From contig OX352773.1 of assembly GCA_947095535.1 (NCBI GenBank), positions 131,593,781 to 131,657,780 of the forward strand: 64,000 nucleotides of DNA. Direction: 5' to 3'. Position numbers and translations under genes: made by a program. Numbering within the stretch: position 1 is the first letter of the stretch; each line of letters opens with the position of its first letter. This document shows positions 45,744 through 57,574 of the stretch, in pieces. The notes beneath the pieces are model-generated. The model ran no database searches. It was given only the letters and a program-made list of their open reading frames with translations, and was not told the DNA's origin. This DNA is from Poecilobothrus nobilitatus. Lineage: Eukaryota; Arthropoda; Insecta; Diptera; Dolichopodidae.

Positions 45744-46590
45744 TAAAATGTAACTTATTCCCTATTGCAATTAACAGAGGTATTTGTACAATGATTGTTT
45801 CATTTGGTATTTTGATTACAAAAACAATGTTTTCTTTATTATCAATTAATATGGCTAATTTAATGCTAGGCAATTTATTAAAATCAATATCATATTCTAA
45901 AATTTCTTCATTTGTTAATATATTACTGTATATTATTCCTAGTCTAGCTGAAGCTATATTGTCTTGAATGTGTTCAATATTATCTTGCATAATTTTAATT
46001 TTTAGTGAAAAATCTGTGTAGAGTAGATAATTGTATATTGTTGTATATTGGGGCTCATTAAGTTTGTTATTAATTAAGGATTTTCGATAATTTGTTTAAG
46101 CTTAATAAAAGTGTTATTGAAATTATTGTTAATTCGAATTTGCCTGTTTAAATTAGATATGGCGTTATGGTTATTTTGGTCAACTATTTTTAGATGATCT
46201 TCAATTTCTTGTCGATCAGAATCGTTCATTGTACCATACAGCCATTTTTGAACAGTACCAACGAAATTTATTAGACCCCGTTTGTGTCTGTGTGGAATAA
46301 AAGTTTTAATCTTATTTTTCGCGACATTTAATTGATGAGTTAAAATAAGTTTATTTTGTATATTTGATAAATTTATGTTATCTTCTAAATTATTTAATAT
46401 TTCTGAAATTTCTTTAGGGTTAATGATATGCAGGATTGTATTATAACTTTTTACTAATTCTATATCTTTCACTTTGATTTCTGTGTAACCCAAGTCTGAC
46501 TCAATCTTTTCAAATGTTAGATGGGCCTGGGTTGGTGTCGGTATTGTTGATAGCATTAGGAAGATTGTCAATATTAATTTTACCTGAAAA
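45744..46590 (-). pseudogene. env: Errantivirus-type envelope gene remnant
   Basis: An endogenous, disabled copy. The stretch 46074-46571 opens after a splice-acceptor-like TTTCAG (about 46590). It has a hydrophobic leader, a polybasic cleavage-type site RHKR (residues 95-98 of that stretch), and then GLINFVGTVQKWLYG, the glycine-rich start of the fusion-type subunit typical of Gypsy/errantivirus Env proteins related to baculovirus F. A frameshift at about 46080 separates it from the continuing stretch 45739-45990. The transmembrane and cytoplasmic part is missing, replaced by the SINE and the minisatellite. In the family, Env mediates membrane fusion; this copy cannot be functional. Confidence 0.75.
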
Positions 46591-46628
46591 TTTACAATTT
46601 CTTTTAATATTTGATGTATGTATATTTT

Positions 46629-47760
46629 CTAGCTTAGATTGTATGAATACAGGTTGTTCCTTATGTCTAACACTCTTATAGTTTTTTTTATATTACCTTC
46701 AGTTCTGTTTTCGGTATAATTTTCTCTTTTTGAATTAAGTTTATTTGGATATCTAGATTTTTCTGGTAGCAATGAATTATACATTTTGTTTTTATTACAA
46801 TTACCTTCTTGAATATTAATACTCGTAGGTTTTCTTTTGTTACTGTAGTGGTAACTGTTATTATACCACTCAATTGCTTTATACATTTTTTCAATAACAT
46901 TAAGTTTTTTATTAATAATACCTAAAACTCTAATTTTTTCGCTAATTGTATTGTGTAAGCGTAGAATTCGGAATTTCCAGTGTGGTTGTTAGGTTTTACT
47001 AAGTGGAGTTCAATTTGTTCGTCTTTAAGGAAATTTTTAATATTAATACTCTTGAATTCATTATCGGTGATTAGTTTCTTGAAATACCCTCTATTTGATT
47101 TAAATGGCTTAAGTTTTCTATTATAGTTTGATTATTTCTATCATTTAGGTGGAAAGCGGTAGCATATTTAGAAAAACAATCCATGAACGTCAAAAAGTTT
47201 TGTTTTGAATTAGTGTATATGTCCATATGTATAATTTCTTTAATATCTTTAGGTGTTTCTGTCAATTCGAATTTCTGTTTTATTGCTTTTCTGTCATATT
47301 TGACCCGACTACATAAATCGCAATTATTAATATATTTTTGAATATAGTTTTTTAATTTTGGAAAATGTATGACTTTTTTCAAGCCTTCGTCATTTTCGTT
47401 TATACCGGTATGTCCTGTTTCGTTTTTGTGATATTTATATATCTGTTTAAAAATCTCTTCTTCTGTATTCATATCTTTTGCTAAATAACTACATCTAACA
47501 AATTTTTTATTTTGAAAGCTTCCATATAGCTTAAGTAGCTTTCTTTGTACGATATTGTATTTCTGGTCTTCCAATTCGAAAAAATTCCTATTCTACCTTT
47601 TCCTATATAACTTCTACATATATCGCTAAAATTCTTTTCTATATTTTCTGAATTTATAAATATTCTTTTGTTACCAAAAATTGTTTCTACATCCTTATTT
47701 TTATTGTCAGTAAGAATAATTTGGATTTTAAATTCATTCTTTAATTCATTCATTGATTAT
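46629..47760 (-). pseudogene. Gypsy-like integrase remnant
   Basis: The stretch 47481-47753 starts at an ATG and runs into 47071-47574 by frameshift. The latter carries the integrase zinc-binding HHCC module (HKNETGHTG ... NNCDLC) and then the first catalytic Asp in IIHMDIYTNSKQNFLTFMDC. The catalytic core continues in another frame near 47060-46990 (TDNEF with the second Asp, then HTGNSEF), where the region of the conserved Glu is scrambled by a frameshift. The Lys/Asn-rich C-terminal domain lies at 46629-46900 in two frames. The order integrase then env fits an errantivirus. It is dead. Confidence 0.8.
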
Positions 47761-47892
47761 TAGAAAGAAGGGTTGAGTTTTATTTATATACGAAGTGAAT
47801 AATTAAAGTGTATTATATTAAATATTTTTTTAATCGTAATTGTGCAATTTATAATAATTGCCGGTATATATTTGTGACGGCCGATAATAAGA

Positions 47893-48237
47893 ATGTCGGA
47901 CTGCGAAACGAGTAAGACAAAAATAAGCAACGAAAACGGTATTCGATGCGGTGGAGTTTGCGGTAAAATCTACCACACAACGGTAAAATGTGCAGGGTTG
48001 GAAAAATATTCAAGTAGTATATTAGATACTCATAAACATGTGAGATATATATGTGACGACTGTATGTTATACATTCATAACGTAGATTCGGTTTTACAAA
48101 AAATGGACTGTGCAGTAGTCAAAAATTCGGAATATTTGTTAGAATATAAAAAAGAATTCGAAAATGCAATAAAAAAAATGAGAATGAAATTATACAATTA
48201 CTTAAAGCAATTGAAGATAGATACATGGATAGACTAA
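47893..48237 (+). CDS. LINE ORF1 fragment with PHD-like zinc motif
   Basis: The frame opens at an ATG and encodes 114 residues. Cys/His residues at GIRCGGVCGKIYHTTVKCAG and further at YICDDC form a PHD-finger-like pattern, followed by a Lys/Glu-rich helical stretch. PHD-type ORF1 proteins are known in several insect LINE groups, where they act as RNA-binding or accessory proteins. The downstream frame 48307-48597 continues the ORF1-like protein after a stop. An ORF1 C-terminal relic (around 48700-48900, 'LGLDIKRKTFSKLCPVYV') follows. It is a broken remnant. Confidence 0.55.
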   Translation: MSDCETSKTKISNENGIRCGGVCGKIYHTTVKCAGLEKYSSSILDTHKHVRYICDDCMLYIHNVDSVLQKMDCAVVKNSEYLLEYKKEFENAIKKMRMKLYNYLKQLKIDTWID

Positions 48238-48306
48238 ACCAAATAAAAAAAATCCAAAAAATGAAATTGATAAAATGTATAAAATAAGTGTATAAATATA
48301 TTTAAA

Positions 48307-48597
48307 ATGGAAAGTGAAAAACTGAATGTGACTTTAAATAACCAAACAGAAAAATTAAATGTATCAGTTATAAATTCAATGAAAAAAAATGATGAAGTGT
48401 GCAATAATTTAAAAAATATTGTTAATGAAAATAATGGAAGTATAGGTCAAACAGTGTCATTTGCTGATATTATAAAAACGAAAAAAAATAGTGTAAATGC
48501 ATTTCCAATAATGAAAAAAGATCTGCCTTTATTAATAAAACCTAAAAACAAACAAAAAACGGTGTTAACAAAAAAAGACTTAAATACAAAGACTTAA
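48307..48597 (+). pseudogene. LINE ORF1 middle fragment
   Basis: A 96-residue Asn/Lys-rich stretch with an ATG and no recognised domain (VSFADIIKTKK is a common ORF1 linker-like phrase). It lies between the PHD part and the ORF1 C-terminal relic, with no recognisable zinc knuckles. Confidence 0.4.
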
Positions 48598-48970
48598 ATA
48601 ACAATTCGGTAGAAAATCGTTGAAAAATTAAAACGAAACTTGAAAATAAAATGAATGAAAATTATGATATAAAAATTCCTAAGTTTTAGATTGTTCATAT
48701 GAATAATAAATTTAAAGGTGATGAAATAATTGAAAGGCTTAAAAAACAAAATAGTTTTATGGAAAAAAGCGAATTAAAGTTAATAAAATTAAATACAGTG
48801 AATAAATATAACAAAAATCAAACGAAAAATTCCAGCTAGGTTTAGATATAAAGCGTAAAACATTTAGCAAATTATGCCCTGTGTATGTAAAGAAATTAAA
48901 TGAAAGGAAACAGAAAATTGGCTGCTAGCAATTAAAGAAATTGGAACGGGTTGAAAGAAAATCAAACTGA

Positions 48971-49824
48971 TTGATCTATATTGAGTCTATTTTTCTTAAA
49001 CCAATAGATAAAACAGAAATAGCCAAAATCATTGTATATCTGAAAAATAGTGCACCGGCGGGTGATAATATATCAGCGACTGATTTAAAACATGTTGTTC
49101 AATTAATAACACCTATAGTTGTTTGCTTGATACATGTCTTTCTACGGGTCTTTATCCTAAGTGTTTAAAATCAAGTATGGTTGTACCGATATATAAATCT
49201 AGGTCAGCAAGCGACTTATGTAATTATAGGCCGATTACTCTTACAAATTGTTTAGGAAAAGTATTTGAAAAGGTGATAAATGTTAGGATACAAGATTTCA
49301 ATAAGAAGGTTGTTGGCTTTGATCTGAATCAATTTGGTTTTCAAAAAAAAATCGGAACCGATTTTGCGGTTATGGAAGCTATCAACTCAATTATAAACAA
49401 ATTGGATGCAGGATATTATGTATGCTCAGTATTTGTTGATTTAAAAACGGCTTTCGATATATTGAACGATAACATCTTACTTGACAGGCTACATGAAATT
49501 GGAATACGGAGTGCGGCTCATGATTTATTAAAATCATACCTAAAAAATAGAAAAAATATTACAAAAATAAATGGAGTGTTAAGTAATGAAAAGTCAATAA
49601 ATATTGGGGTTCCTCAAGGATCTGTGTTAGGTCCTACATTATACATGAATTACATTCACAACATCCAGTATGCAAATTTAATAGCTAACTCTAAGATCTT
49701 TGCTGATGATACTCTACTTGTTTATAATGCTTCAACTTGCGATGAATTAGAAAGACTATTATTCTTTTTAGTAACGACAAATATAAGTATTCACAATTTA
49801 AATAAAAATATTGCAATTTTATAA
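48971..49824 (+). pseudogene. LINE reverse transcriptase, N-terminal two-thirds
   Basis: Two overlapping frames joined by a frameshift near 49125 contain the RT blocks in order: SAPAGDNISATDLKH (block 1), YRPITLTNCLGKVFEKVI (block 2), FVDLKTAFDILNDNILLDRL (block A; here DLKTAFD carries the first catalytic Asp), IGVPQGSVLGPTLYMNYI (block B) and IFADDTLLVY (block C with the DD pair). The frame ends abruptly at 49824, where the foreign block begins. Catalytic residues survive, but the frame is broken. Confidence 0.85.
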
Positions 49825-51454
49825 TGTTCTTTATTTCTACTTAAAAATGCGACCCTTTAAAAACTTTGATTTATATACTGCCTTGTTTTTTCTTTCTTTT
49901 ATAGCATGACATTTTAATATTTCTTTTTTTCTATCTATTATGTGTGTAAATATCAGATGTGCACATATACATAAGAAATAGCTTTAAAAATATACTTTAA
50001 AAATATTTAAAAACAATCAAAGTAACATTTTTTGTTCTCTTTTTTTTCTATTCGTTTTTATTTTTCTTCCAGTATTACATTTTTCTTTTTTTTTTTTTCT
50101 GTTATTTAGGTACGCTAAGAACTTATTTTTTTTTTTTTTTTTTAATATTAAATTTATGCATACAGTCAATTTAAAAAATAGAAATTATTAGCTATAGAAC
50201 ATTCTGAATTTTTTTTTTGCTCGTTTATATTTACCGTCCATTCATATGCATACATAAAATTTTTTTTTGTTCGTTTATGTTTACCGTCCATTCATATAAA
50301 TATAACTGTTGCCTACATATTAAAAAATAATAAATCGATAAATCAACTAAATAATAATAGTTGGGAATTTCTGAATTTGGTGTGACTGTGTTAGCAGATT
50401 TTTAATAGTACAGCACACATAAAAATATGCATACCATTTTTGTACTTGTTTGTACCTACATATGTAGTAAAAAAATTTGGTTTTAAAAGTATGTAATTGA
50501 GAATATATTAAATTGCTTACTTCTAAATGCTAATGTTTTTGAATTAAAAAAAAAATATTTTGCTTTTTCTAGACGATGTAGATATATATGTATGTATGTA
50601 CATAACATATATTTTATGATTAATTCATAATTGTTGTTATTGAAAAGAAAAATATTGTTGTTATTTACTATTTTTAAAAAAGACTGGATTTCTTATTTTT
50701 AATATATTCTTTTTGTTGTTTAATGTTTTTACATAATTGGAAATATATTCTTAGTTTTTATACTTCAGAAAAAGGCATTAGTGGTGCAGATCATCATTCC
50801 CTAATAGATCTTAATTTAAAGGCAGCTCCCAATTTAGATATCAATGTTAGGGCCATAATATGCGATTTTAATATGTTAAGAGTTTCGAAAGAAAAGCCCT
50901 ATTTTAATTATAATTAAGAAAGGAAAAACACACATCTATATAAATATTATAAATAAACACATTGCTTTTATAAATAAAAATGTATACTAAAAACCAATTG
51001 ATTTGATGAAAAAAAAACTTAAATTTAACACTTGCTTACTAAATTTTAAGTAAATGCATATTACATTTTACACTCTGTTCTCAAGTGCGGCACATTAATT
51101 TGTTTACACATTCATATCTTTCAAATTCATCGCTTTCAAACCAAAAATATTTTCGAAGCACATATTATTACATATTTTGAAGTATGTACCTATGTATATG
51201 TACGCATACAATGCAATGCTACATCAAGAACAATAGTCTTTTATAGAAAAAAAAACATTTATGTATTACGTATACGTATTGGTATTGATATTGGTGAGTT
51301 TAGTAAATTTATATAAAATGTTTTATTTTGGTTCTGTAATAATTCTGTTTTCTGGTTCTGTAATAATTCTGTTATATCTTTGTATGAAAATTTAATTTTG
51401 AAATTAAGCTAATTTCTCTAATGTTTTTCAATATTATTATTTTAAAATCATGTA
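49825..51454. other. AT-rich block interrupting the LINE RT
   Basis: Poly-T-rich DNA with no RT homology that splits block C from the thumb. It contains a direct duplication, TTTACCGTCCATTCATAT, at 50231 and 50280. A 64-residue frame at 50723-50917 has GISGADHHSLIDL, which resembles the SDH motif of LINE endonucleases. The match is weak and the position (inside the RT) would require a rearrangement. Confidence 0.45.
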
Positions 51455-52066
51455 TTGTCATCGGGATCTGATCTAATGAAGAAAATTTCAAGTCTCTATA
51501 TAACTTCATATAAATATCTAGGTGTTGTAATCGATGAAAAGCTAAAATGGGAAGATCATATTAATAAACTAGTCAAAAAAATTGTGCCATTGTTAGGTGC
51601 CATCAAAAGAAGTGGAATCGTTCTGAGCAAAGGAGCAGCTGATAGTTTATACCATGTTCATATTATTTCCCATATTAGATATAATATATGTAATTGGTTC
51701 AGCTGTTCATTATGGTTGAAAGATAAAATTGGTGTTTTAATAAACAAGGCTATAAAAAGTTTGCACAAATTGAACTGGCTGACCCCAACAAATGAAATTT
51801 TCATACGAACGGGTTACCTAAAGTTATCTGAAGTCATTGTTTTGGAAAAATCCAAATTAATTGTCAAGTTGCAAAAAGGGATTTACAAAAAAAATATTGT
51901 AATTACTAAAAGAAATACTGTTCACAGTTACAATACAAGAAGGTTCAACCATTTACATCATGCCACATCAAGAACTGAGCTATCACGTAATAGTTGTCTT
52001 ACTTCAGCGAATGTTCAAATATTGTTTCGTTGTTTTGAATGTTCAAATAAAAGATGTTTTTGTTAA
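51455..52066 (+). pseudogene. LINE reverse transcriptase, C-terminal part
   Basis: An open stretch of about 200 residues begins with YKYLGVVIDEKLKWEDHINK, the thumb block that normally follows the FADD motif by about 60 residues. It continues to a C-terminal region with HSYNTRRFNHLH, the tail motif of CR1/Jockey-like LINE proteins. It is the continuation of 48971-49824 beyond the interruption. Confidence 0.8.
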
Positions 52067-52429
52067 AAAACTAAAGTATTTATTGAAAACTAACTTCTCA
52101 CTAAGGGCCAATATAATGCAGGAGTGAAGAATCAACATAGCATTATTTATATGCTATAAAATATATTTTTCTTAATTGTATCTATATACGTTTTACTGTA
52201 TTAATTTATATTTGTATATTTTTATATTTTTTATTCAGTTATGGAGCTAATTTGGGATGTTTCATACCAAAACAGTATGTTTTGTTTACATCGCAGTTAA
52301 CAAATAAAAAATAAGAAATTAGTGTAAGCTATATGTAAAAAAAAAAAATAAAAAAAAAAAATGTAATTTTATTTTATATGGCAAAGAAAAATAAATGAAT
52401 AATAATAAAAAAAATATGTTCACGACTGA

Positions 52430-53136
52430 ATCAAAAATTGGAAAATGGTCATTTGCCTCCTCTTCTTGAGAATGTACATTCTTATTGCCCAAATTTTCGT
52501 TATTATTAGACAATGTTTCAAAGTCAGATATATTTATATCATTTTGCATTGAATAATTAGTACTATTACTTAAATGAGATAGAATTTCATCATTATTATC
52601 TGTATTCGGATACAGCTTGTAGGTCAGAAGAATCTATATTGTTTTTAAGAGAGTAATTTGTACTAGAGTTTGTTTGTATCTATTAGGCTAAGGAAATCTG
52701 CCACTTTATTTTCCTTGCCTTTTATGTATTTAATATCCATATTATACTCTCCTAACTTCAGTAACCCTCTATTTAATCTAGGATTGATGTCTTTTCCTTG
52801 AGATTTTGGATATAATCATTTTAATAGTTGATGGTTTGTTAAAGTTTAAACTTGTTACCATATAAATACGGCCTTTTTTCAAATGCATTTATATAATTGG
52901 AGTCCTTTATGTTTATATTACTATTTTTTGTTTTGTGTGTTTGTTTTGTTAATATTCCGTAATTCCCAAAAACGATTTTATCTGTTTTTGTGTAGTGGGA
53001 AGTTTTAATTTCAAAATATCATCCATCTTTTTAGAATTGGATTTTACTCCTTCTGGATTTAAAATATGACTCAAATATTCTGTTTGTTTTGCGAAAAATT
53101 TGCATTTATCAACCTGAATTTTTAAATTATTTTCTC
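52430..53136 (-). pseudogene. Gypsy-like RNase H remnant
   Basis: On the minus strand, downstream of the RT, broken frames read 'KCKFFAKQTEYLSHILNPEG', '[20 protein letters not shown]' and '[20 protein letters not shown]', the RT connection and RNase H end of Gypsy Pol. A tail at 52430-52549 (DISDFETLSNNNENLGNKNV) corresponds to the linker before integrase. The N-terminal catalytic part of RNase H is largely deleted near 52860-52960. Confidence 0.7.
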
Positions 53137-54010
53137 TTAGTTTATTAAATATTTTTTTATATTAACTACATGTTCTTCTAAAGAATTAGAAAATATAAGT
53201 ATGTCATCCAAGTAACATACACATATTTTATTAATATATTTCTTAAGAACGTTATTCATAAGGCGTTGGAAAGTTGCCGGAGCATTTTTTAATCCAAACG
53301 GTATCCTTACGTACGCATAATGTCCAAAAGGTGTGGAGAAGGCTGTCTTCGGACGGTCTTCCTTTTTCACTAAGATTTGGTGGAACCCTTTGGCCAAATC
53401 TAGTGTTGTAAAGTATTGCGAATTTCCTAATTTATCCAATAATTTTCTATGTTGGGTATAGAAATTTTATCGTCTATGGTAATCTCGTTCAATTTTCTAT
53501 AGTCGGCAACAAGACGCCATTTCTTTTTTCCAGAATTGTCTTGTTTTTTGAGCACTATCCATAGTAGACTGTTGTAAGGAGAACTACTTTCTTTTATTAT
53601 CTCTTGCTCCCGCATATCTGAGGTTTGAGTAGATATATCCTGTTCATGGATCCGAGGATATCTATATATTTTAGAATATATAGGCCTATCGGTTTTGGTT
53701 ACTATTTGATGTTGAATATTTGGAGTGCTTGTTAATTGATCACCTTCTTTAAAGAAGAGATCTTTATATGATTTAAGGAAATTATTTAAGGTTTTGCTTT
53801 CTTCTTCATTTAAAGATTGAAAAAGGATGTTAAATTTTGAATCATTTAAGTTTGTTTTTTCTAATTGATAGATTTCTTCAAATTTATATGGACAACTATT
53901 AATAAATTTAATTTCATTATTATTGATTTTTAAAATTTCATTTTCTAAATCAATAATAGCATCAAATCTCTTATTTTGAAAATTCGTTAGTTTCCAAATC
54001 ATTAATGCAT
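53137..54010 (-). pseudogene. Gypsy-like reverse transcriptase remnant
   Basis: Two stretches (53427-54002 and 53137-53439) joined by a frameshift near 53435. Blocks are [20 protein letters not shown] (RT block 2), [19 protein letters not shown] (block A with catalytic Asp), [20 protein letters not shown] (block B) with [11 protein letters not shown], and [11 protein letters not shown] (block C, the DD pair). These are textbook Ty3/Gypsy motifs. All three catalytic Asp residues remain, but the frame is broken. Confidence 0.9.
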
Positions 54011-54480
54011 CTTCATTGAATTCTGAAGGTAAATCGGTTTTAATCTCTTTTCTTACAATTAGTTAATTATTAAGGGTATTAAAATTTATAGGTTTTGCTA
54101 AAAATTTTCTTTTATATTGGGGTAGTTGGCTTTCATCAAGAAGTGAAGTAGAAGACCCCGTTCCTACTAAACATCTTAGTTTTATATTATTAATAGTTAG
54201 TATTACTATTGGTAGGTAAATTTCCGAGCCTGTGAAAGAAAATTTACCTCTTCTTCAATTTGTTCGTAAGTATCCATGGGTTCTGATCTTTCAAAATTTC
54301 TATTATTGTTGTATCGACTATTTCGAATAATTCTTGATTGTCTAGAGTTTCAGTAAAAATTTTGGTAATTGTTTCAAGAAGTATTTTGGTAAGTATTTTG
54401 ATTGTTATTTCTGTAAGTATTTTGGTTACTATTTCTGTAAGTATTTTGAAAAGTATTTAGGTTATTATTTCTTTATTTTT
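54011..54480 (-). pseudogene. Gypsy-like Gag tail and protease remnant
   Basis: On the minus strand an Asn/Gln/Arg-rich stretch (54250-54480) like errantivirus Gag C-termini runs into a protease-like segment, LPIVILTINNIKLRCLVGTG, then SSTSLLDES. The family motif D-T/S-G-x-S is here G-T-G-S: the catalytic Asp position is Gly (codon at 54162-54164), so the protease would be inactive. A stop codon at about 54060 separates it from RT. Most of Gag is absent between here and the right-hand repeat. Confidence 0.65.
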
Positions 54481-54833
54481 TAATATTATTAATTATGTTT
54501 TTATTTATTTATATAAATCTATTTTTTTTCATTGTGCTGAGTTTCATATTTAATATTTATTTTTAATATTATATCATTTGGATTAAAAGAAAAGAAAATT
54601 AAAAGTGGTTCAAATGCAATTGACCGTAATTATGCTTAGTGAACAAAAATGTAGCTAATTACATTTTTGGGATGAAAATAAAAAGAATAAAAACAAAAAC
54701 AAAATTAAGAAATGTGAAATTGTTTTATTGTATAAGATATTTTATATTTTAAATTTCATAAATATGAAATTGGGTTTTATATTTTATTGGAGGATCATTG
54801 CTTACTATTTTGATTGGGGTTACCAACAGTGAC

Positions 54834-55132
54834 GTAACTCACGCGTTAAATTTGAGAATGAACCCCAAAAACACACAGTAATTTTTTTAAATAAGTCAAG
54901 AAATCATTTCTTAATCGAGTAGCAAGTTAACTTCATACACCCTTTACACATATTTTTAAAAAAAATTTAGAAAAAATAAAATGCAATAAAAACCAAATTT
55001 TATCTCTAATTTTATACTTTTCTGTTCCCATGTCTGTTTATATATCTGTTTACATGTTCACTTAAGACTAATTCGGAACTCAAAAACTTTCAGATGAATA
55101 AAAATTACAAAATTATTTCAAATCATAAACTT
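54834..55132 (-). repeat. Direct repeat, candidate 5' LTR of the Gypsy-like element
   Basis: Partner of 44334-44648, same orientation. It lies upstream of the Gag/Pol remnants on the minus strand, as a 5' LTR should. A TATA-like TATATAAACAG is present. After its end the minus strand reads GTCACTGTTGGTAACCCC, which I cannot match to a known primer tRNA. Confidence 0.45.
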
Positions 55133-55289
55133 AGGCGCTAAATTACGTATTTATAGAAATCATAATTTTTTATTTTTCATATGTTTCCCTAGTTCAACTT
55201 ATAGGAAAAAGTTTTGAATTTAGGCCTAACTATACTTATTAATTCAAATTGACTTGTTTTAAAATATGATTATATTTTTTTTTAAAGAT

Positions 55290-56450
55290 AGATGGGAATC
55301 TCGAAAGATACCAATGAGTTAAACGCGCAATTTCTCTTTGGTAGTGTTGGAATTTAAACAAATAAACGTCTAATGTACTGTTTGTACAACTAATGTGCCA
55401 CTAATGTACTGTTTGGTTTGGGGATTTAGAAAATACAAATAAAGGAAAAAAAATAATTAGGAAATTAGGAAATATAGGAAGTTATTGGTTATTGGGAGGA
55501 TTATTTAGAACAAAGATGTTGATGTACTTCTTGAATTTGTCATAACGTTATAGTTGTCAATTTTAGGGAATATTTCCGGAGGCAAGCTATTCTATATTCG
55601 CGCTGTACGCATTACAAACGAATTTCCATGTGCGAAGATGCACCATCTAGCGATGTTTAAGATATAAGAGTTAGCCTGTGCAGCCCTTCTTGTATCTCAG
55701 TTGAAGTTTTTGAGAGGAGGCATTAAGGTTTTTCTTTCTTCTGAACAGGTTACTATACCAACAAAATATCTCTAAAATAGAGTTAGTGCTCCAATGAATC
55801 GATAGAACCTAGTAGAGCCTTAGTTGAGGTATCAATAGGATCTTTTATTAAACAAATTGCATTTTATCTAGGCATTTTGCATTTTATCTAGGTATCCCAA
55901 AGCTGTTTGTGGAGTCCTGTCCTAATGTGTGCGCTAATGAAGGATTTATAGATAGTTATCGAAACACGAAAATTTCGCTGATTCTTTAGCTATCCCAAAA
56001 ACGTGGTTAGATCAGTTCAATTTTTAGTTTAGCTCAGTGTTCAAAATATTTAAACTTTCAGCATGCTGCAAGGTTCCATTTTAAAATATGAAGTTAGATA
56101 TTGCAGTATTAATTTCATGTAAGATAGACAGCACTGTATTTTGGGTGTGCTGAGGTTAACTCTGTTGATTTTTCAAAAGTGGTCTCGTCTGCAAAAATAT
56201 GGATAGGTTGGGAAGTAAGAGAAAGTCGATCGTTGATGAAAATCAGAAATAAAGTAGACGAGGGAACAGTACTCTGAGGCATTTCAATGTTTATTAAAAA
56301 TTTGTAAGATGAAAAGCATTCTACTTCTACGCGAATCGAGACATTCAAAAGGAAATCTCCAATCCATAACATCAGACTCCCCCGAAAGATTGTGCCTGGT
56401 GTGAATTTGATGTCAAATGCGGCATTTAGAAAAAAACGCAAAAACATGAT
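55290..56450 (-). pseudogene. Jockey-like LINE copy B, decayed 3' half
   Basis: The stretch 56115-56447 carries LWIGDFLLNVSIRVEVECF, 'TLFLIFINDRLSLTSQPIHI' and FADET at the block C position (family FADD, so the second Asp is replaced by Glu). It parallels copy A at 57575-57870 residue by residue. Downstream 55500-55900 holds the C-terminal relic, and the 3' end lies near 55290 (GGGAATCTCGAAAG). It lies head to tail with copy A and is more diverged. Confidence 0.75.
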
Positions 56451-56544
56451 TTATTTTTTTTTAACCAAACCTGTTTAAATAGAAAGATGTGTTTTTTTAC
56501 CGCTCTTTAAAATTATTACAAGAATAATTTCTTTAATATTTTTT

Positions 56545-57060
56545 TTTTTTTCAGGGACGGTGGAGAACATCGAAAGTCACTCAAAGGAACTGCACGAGGT
56601 TCCTTGGGGTAGTGTTGGACTTTAACCAACCAAAACCATCTTCTTTAAAACCAAAATTTAGGATGGGTCCTTTAATACATAGTGATAGAATGCACAGTTT
56701 GGTTTTGGGGAAAAGGATAAGGAAAGGATTATTTGAGAAATTGGGTTTGGGATAATTAGGATTACTTATGGAGAAAGGAGTAAAAAATTTGGGGAGTTAT
56801 TTTGAAGAAGGATATTCTTCTTAAATATTGTTATATCGTACACATATAAATCACCAACTTTTGGGAACGCATATGCAGGCATAAATGCGACGTGCGCATA
56901 ACAAACGAATTACCGAATGCTTTGTTACGACTCTTGACAATTCAACAGTGTGGGGGTGAGCATCTGCCGCACTCCTTGTTTTACGTTGGAATGCTTTAAA
57001 TGGGGGATCAATTGTTTTATTTCTTTAGAGCAGGTTTTCACCCCTACAATGTAACACCCC
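56545..57060 (-). mobile_element. Jockey-like LINE copy A, 3' end
   Basis: C-terminal relic followed by the 3' untranslated region with CAAAACCAAACTGTGCATTC, AGTCCAACACTACCCCAAGG, CTTTGAGTGACTTTCGATGT and a terminal A run (56540-56552 as T on the plus strand). This 3' end pattern is shared with copy B and with 44710-45050. Confidence 0.65.
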
Positions 57061-57340
57061 TCAATGTTTTCACCCCTAGAGCAATGTTTTCAACCCTATA
57101 TAGAACAGCGTCAATGACACGATAGTACGGCGATGATAGAGTGGAATGAGTGTTGAGGTAAGACTGGGGTCGCCAATAAGGCGAATAGCTCTGTTTTGCA
57201 CTTTATCGAGATAATCCAGTGCTGTTTGGGGAGCTTCAGCCCAAATATGTGCACTGTACTCCATTTAATGTACGTTTTATATATATTGAGAAGGTTGGTT
57301 GAAGAAAAGTAAGCTTTGAAGCGGTACAAGAAATCCAAAC
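57061..57340 (-). pseudogene. Jockey-like LINE copy A, thumb and C-terminal part
   Basis: Two frames on the minus strand, 57076-57264 (MEYSAHIWAEAPQTALDYLD, VQNRAIRLIGDP) and 57111-57338 (FYRFKAYFSS-like, LLNIYKTYIKWS), carry the conserved YK..IRP..EY.SHIW and VQ.RA.RLI blocks found after the RT. They belong to one protein broken by a frameshift. Confidence 0.8.
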
Positions 57341-57574
57341 ATTTAGCAGCATCTTTAGCTATACCAAAAATATGATTTCACCAAGTCAATTTTTGATTTA
57401 GCTCGATGCTCAGAATGCATAAATCTGTTGAATGGTGCAGAGCTTCTTCCTGGAATGTCAGGTTGGGTATAGTAGTTGCTATTTTACGCGAAATTAAACA
57501 GCATTGTGGTTTTTTGGTGTTGAAGTCAACTCTGTTTGCTTCACCCCACTTTTGGATTTTGGCTAAATCATTAT

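Larger units (their letters stand above)
47890..52365 (+). mobile_element. Non-LTR retrotransposon inserted antisense into the Gypsy-like element
   Basis: ORF1-like frames (47893-48597), reverse transcriptase (48971-49824) and its C-terminal part (51455-52066) lie in order on the plus strand. The element ends in A-rich sequence (52337-52363). It separates the Gypsy RNase H end (52430) from the integrase start (47753). The endonuclease between ORF1 and RT is missing, and a 1.6-kb block interrupts the RT. PHD-type ORF1 plus FADD-type RT suggests a Jockey/CR1-group LINE; the exact clade is uncertain. Confidence 0.75.
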
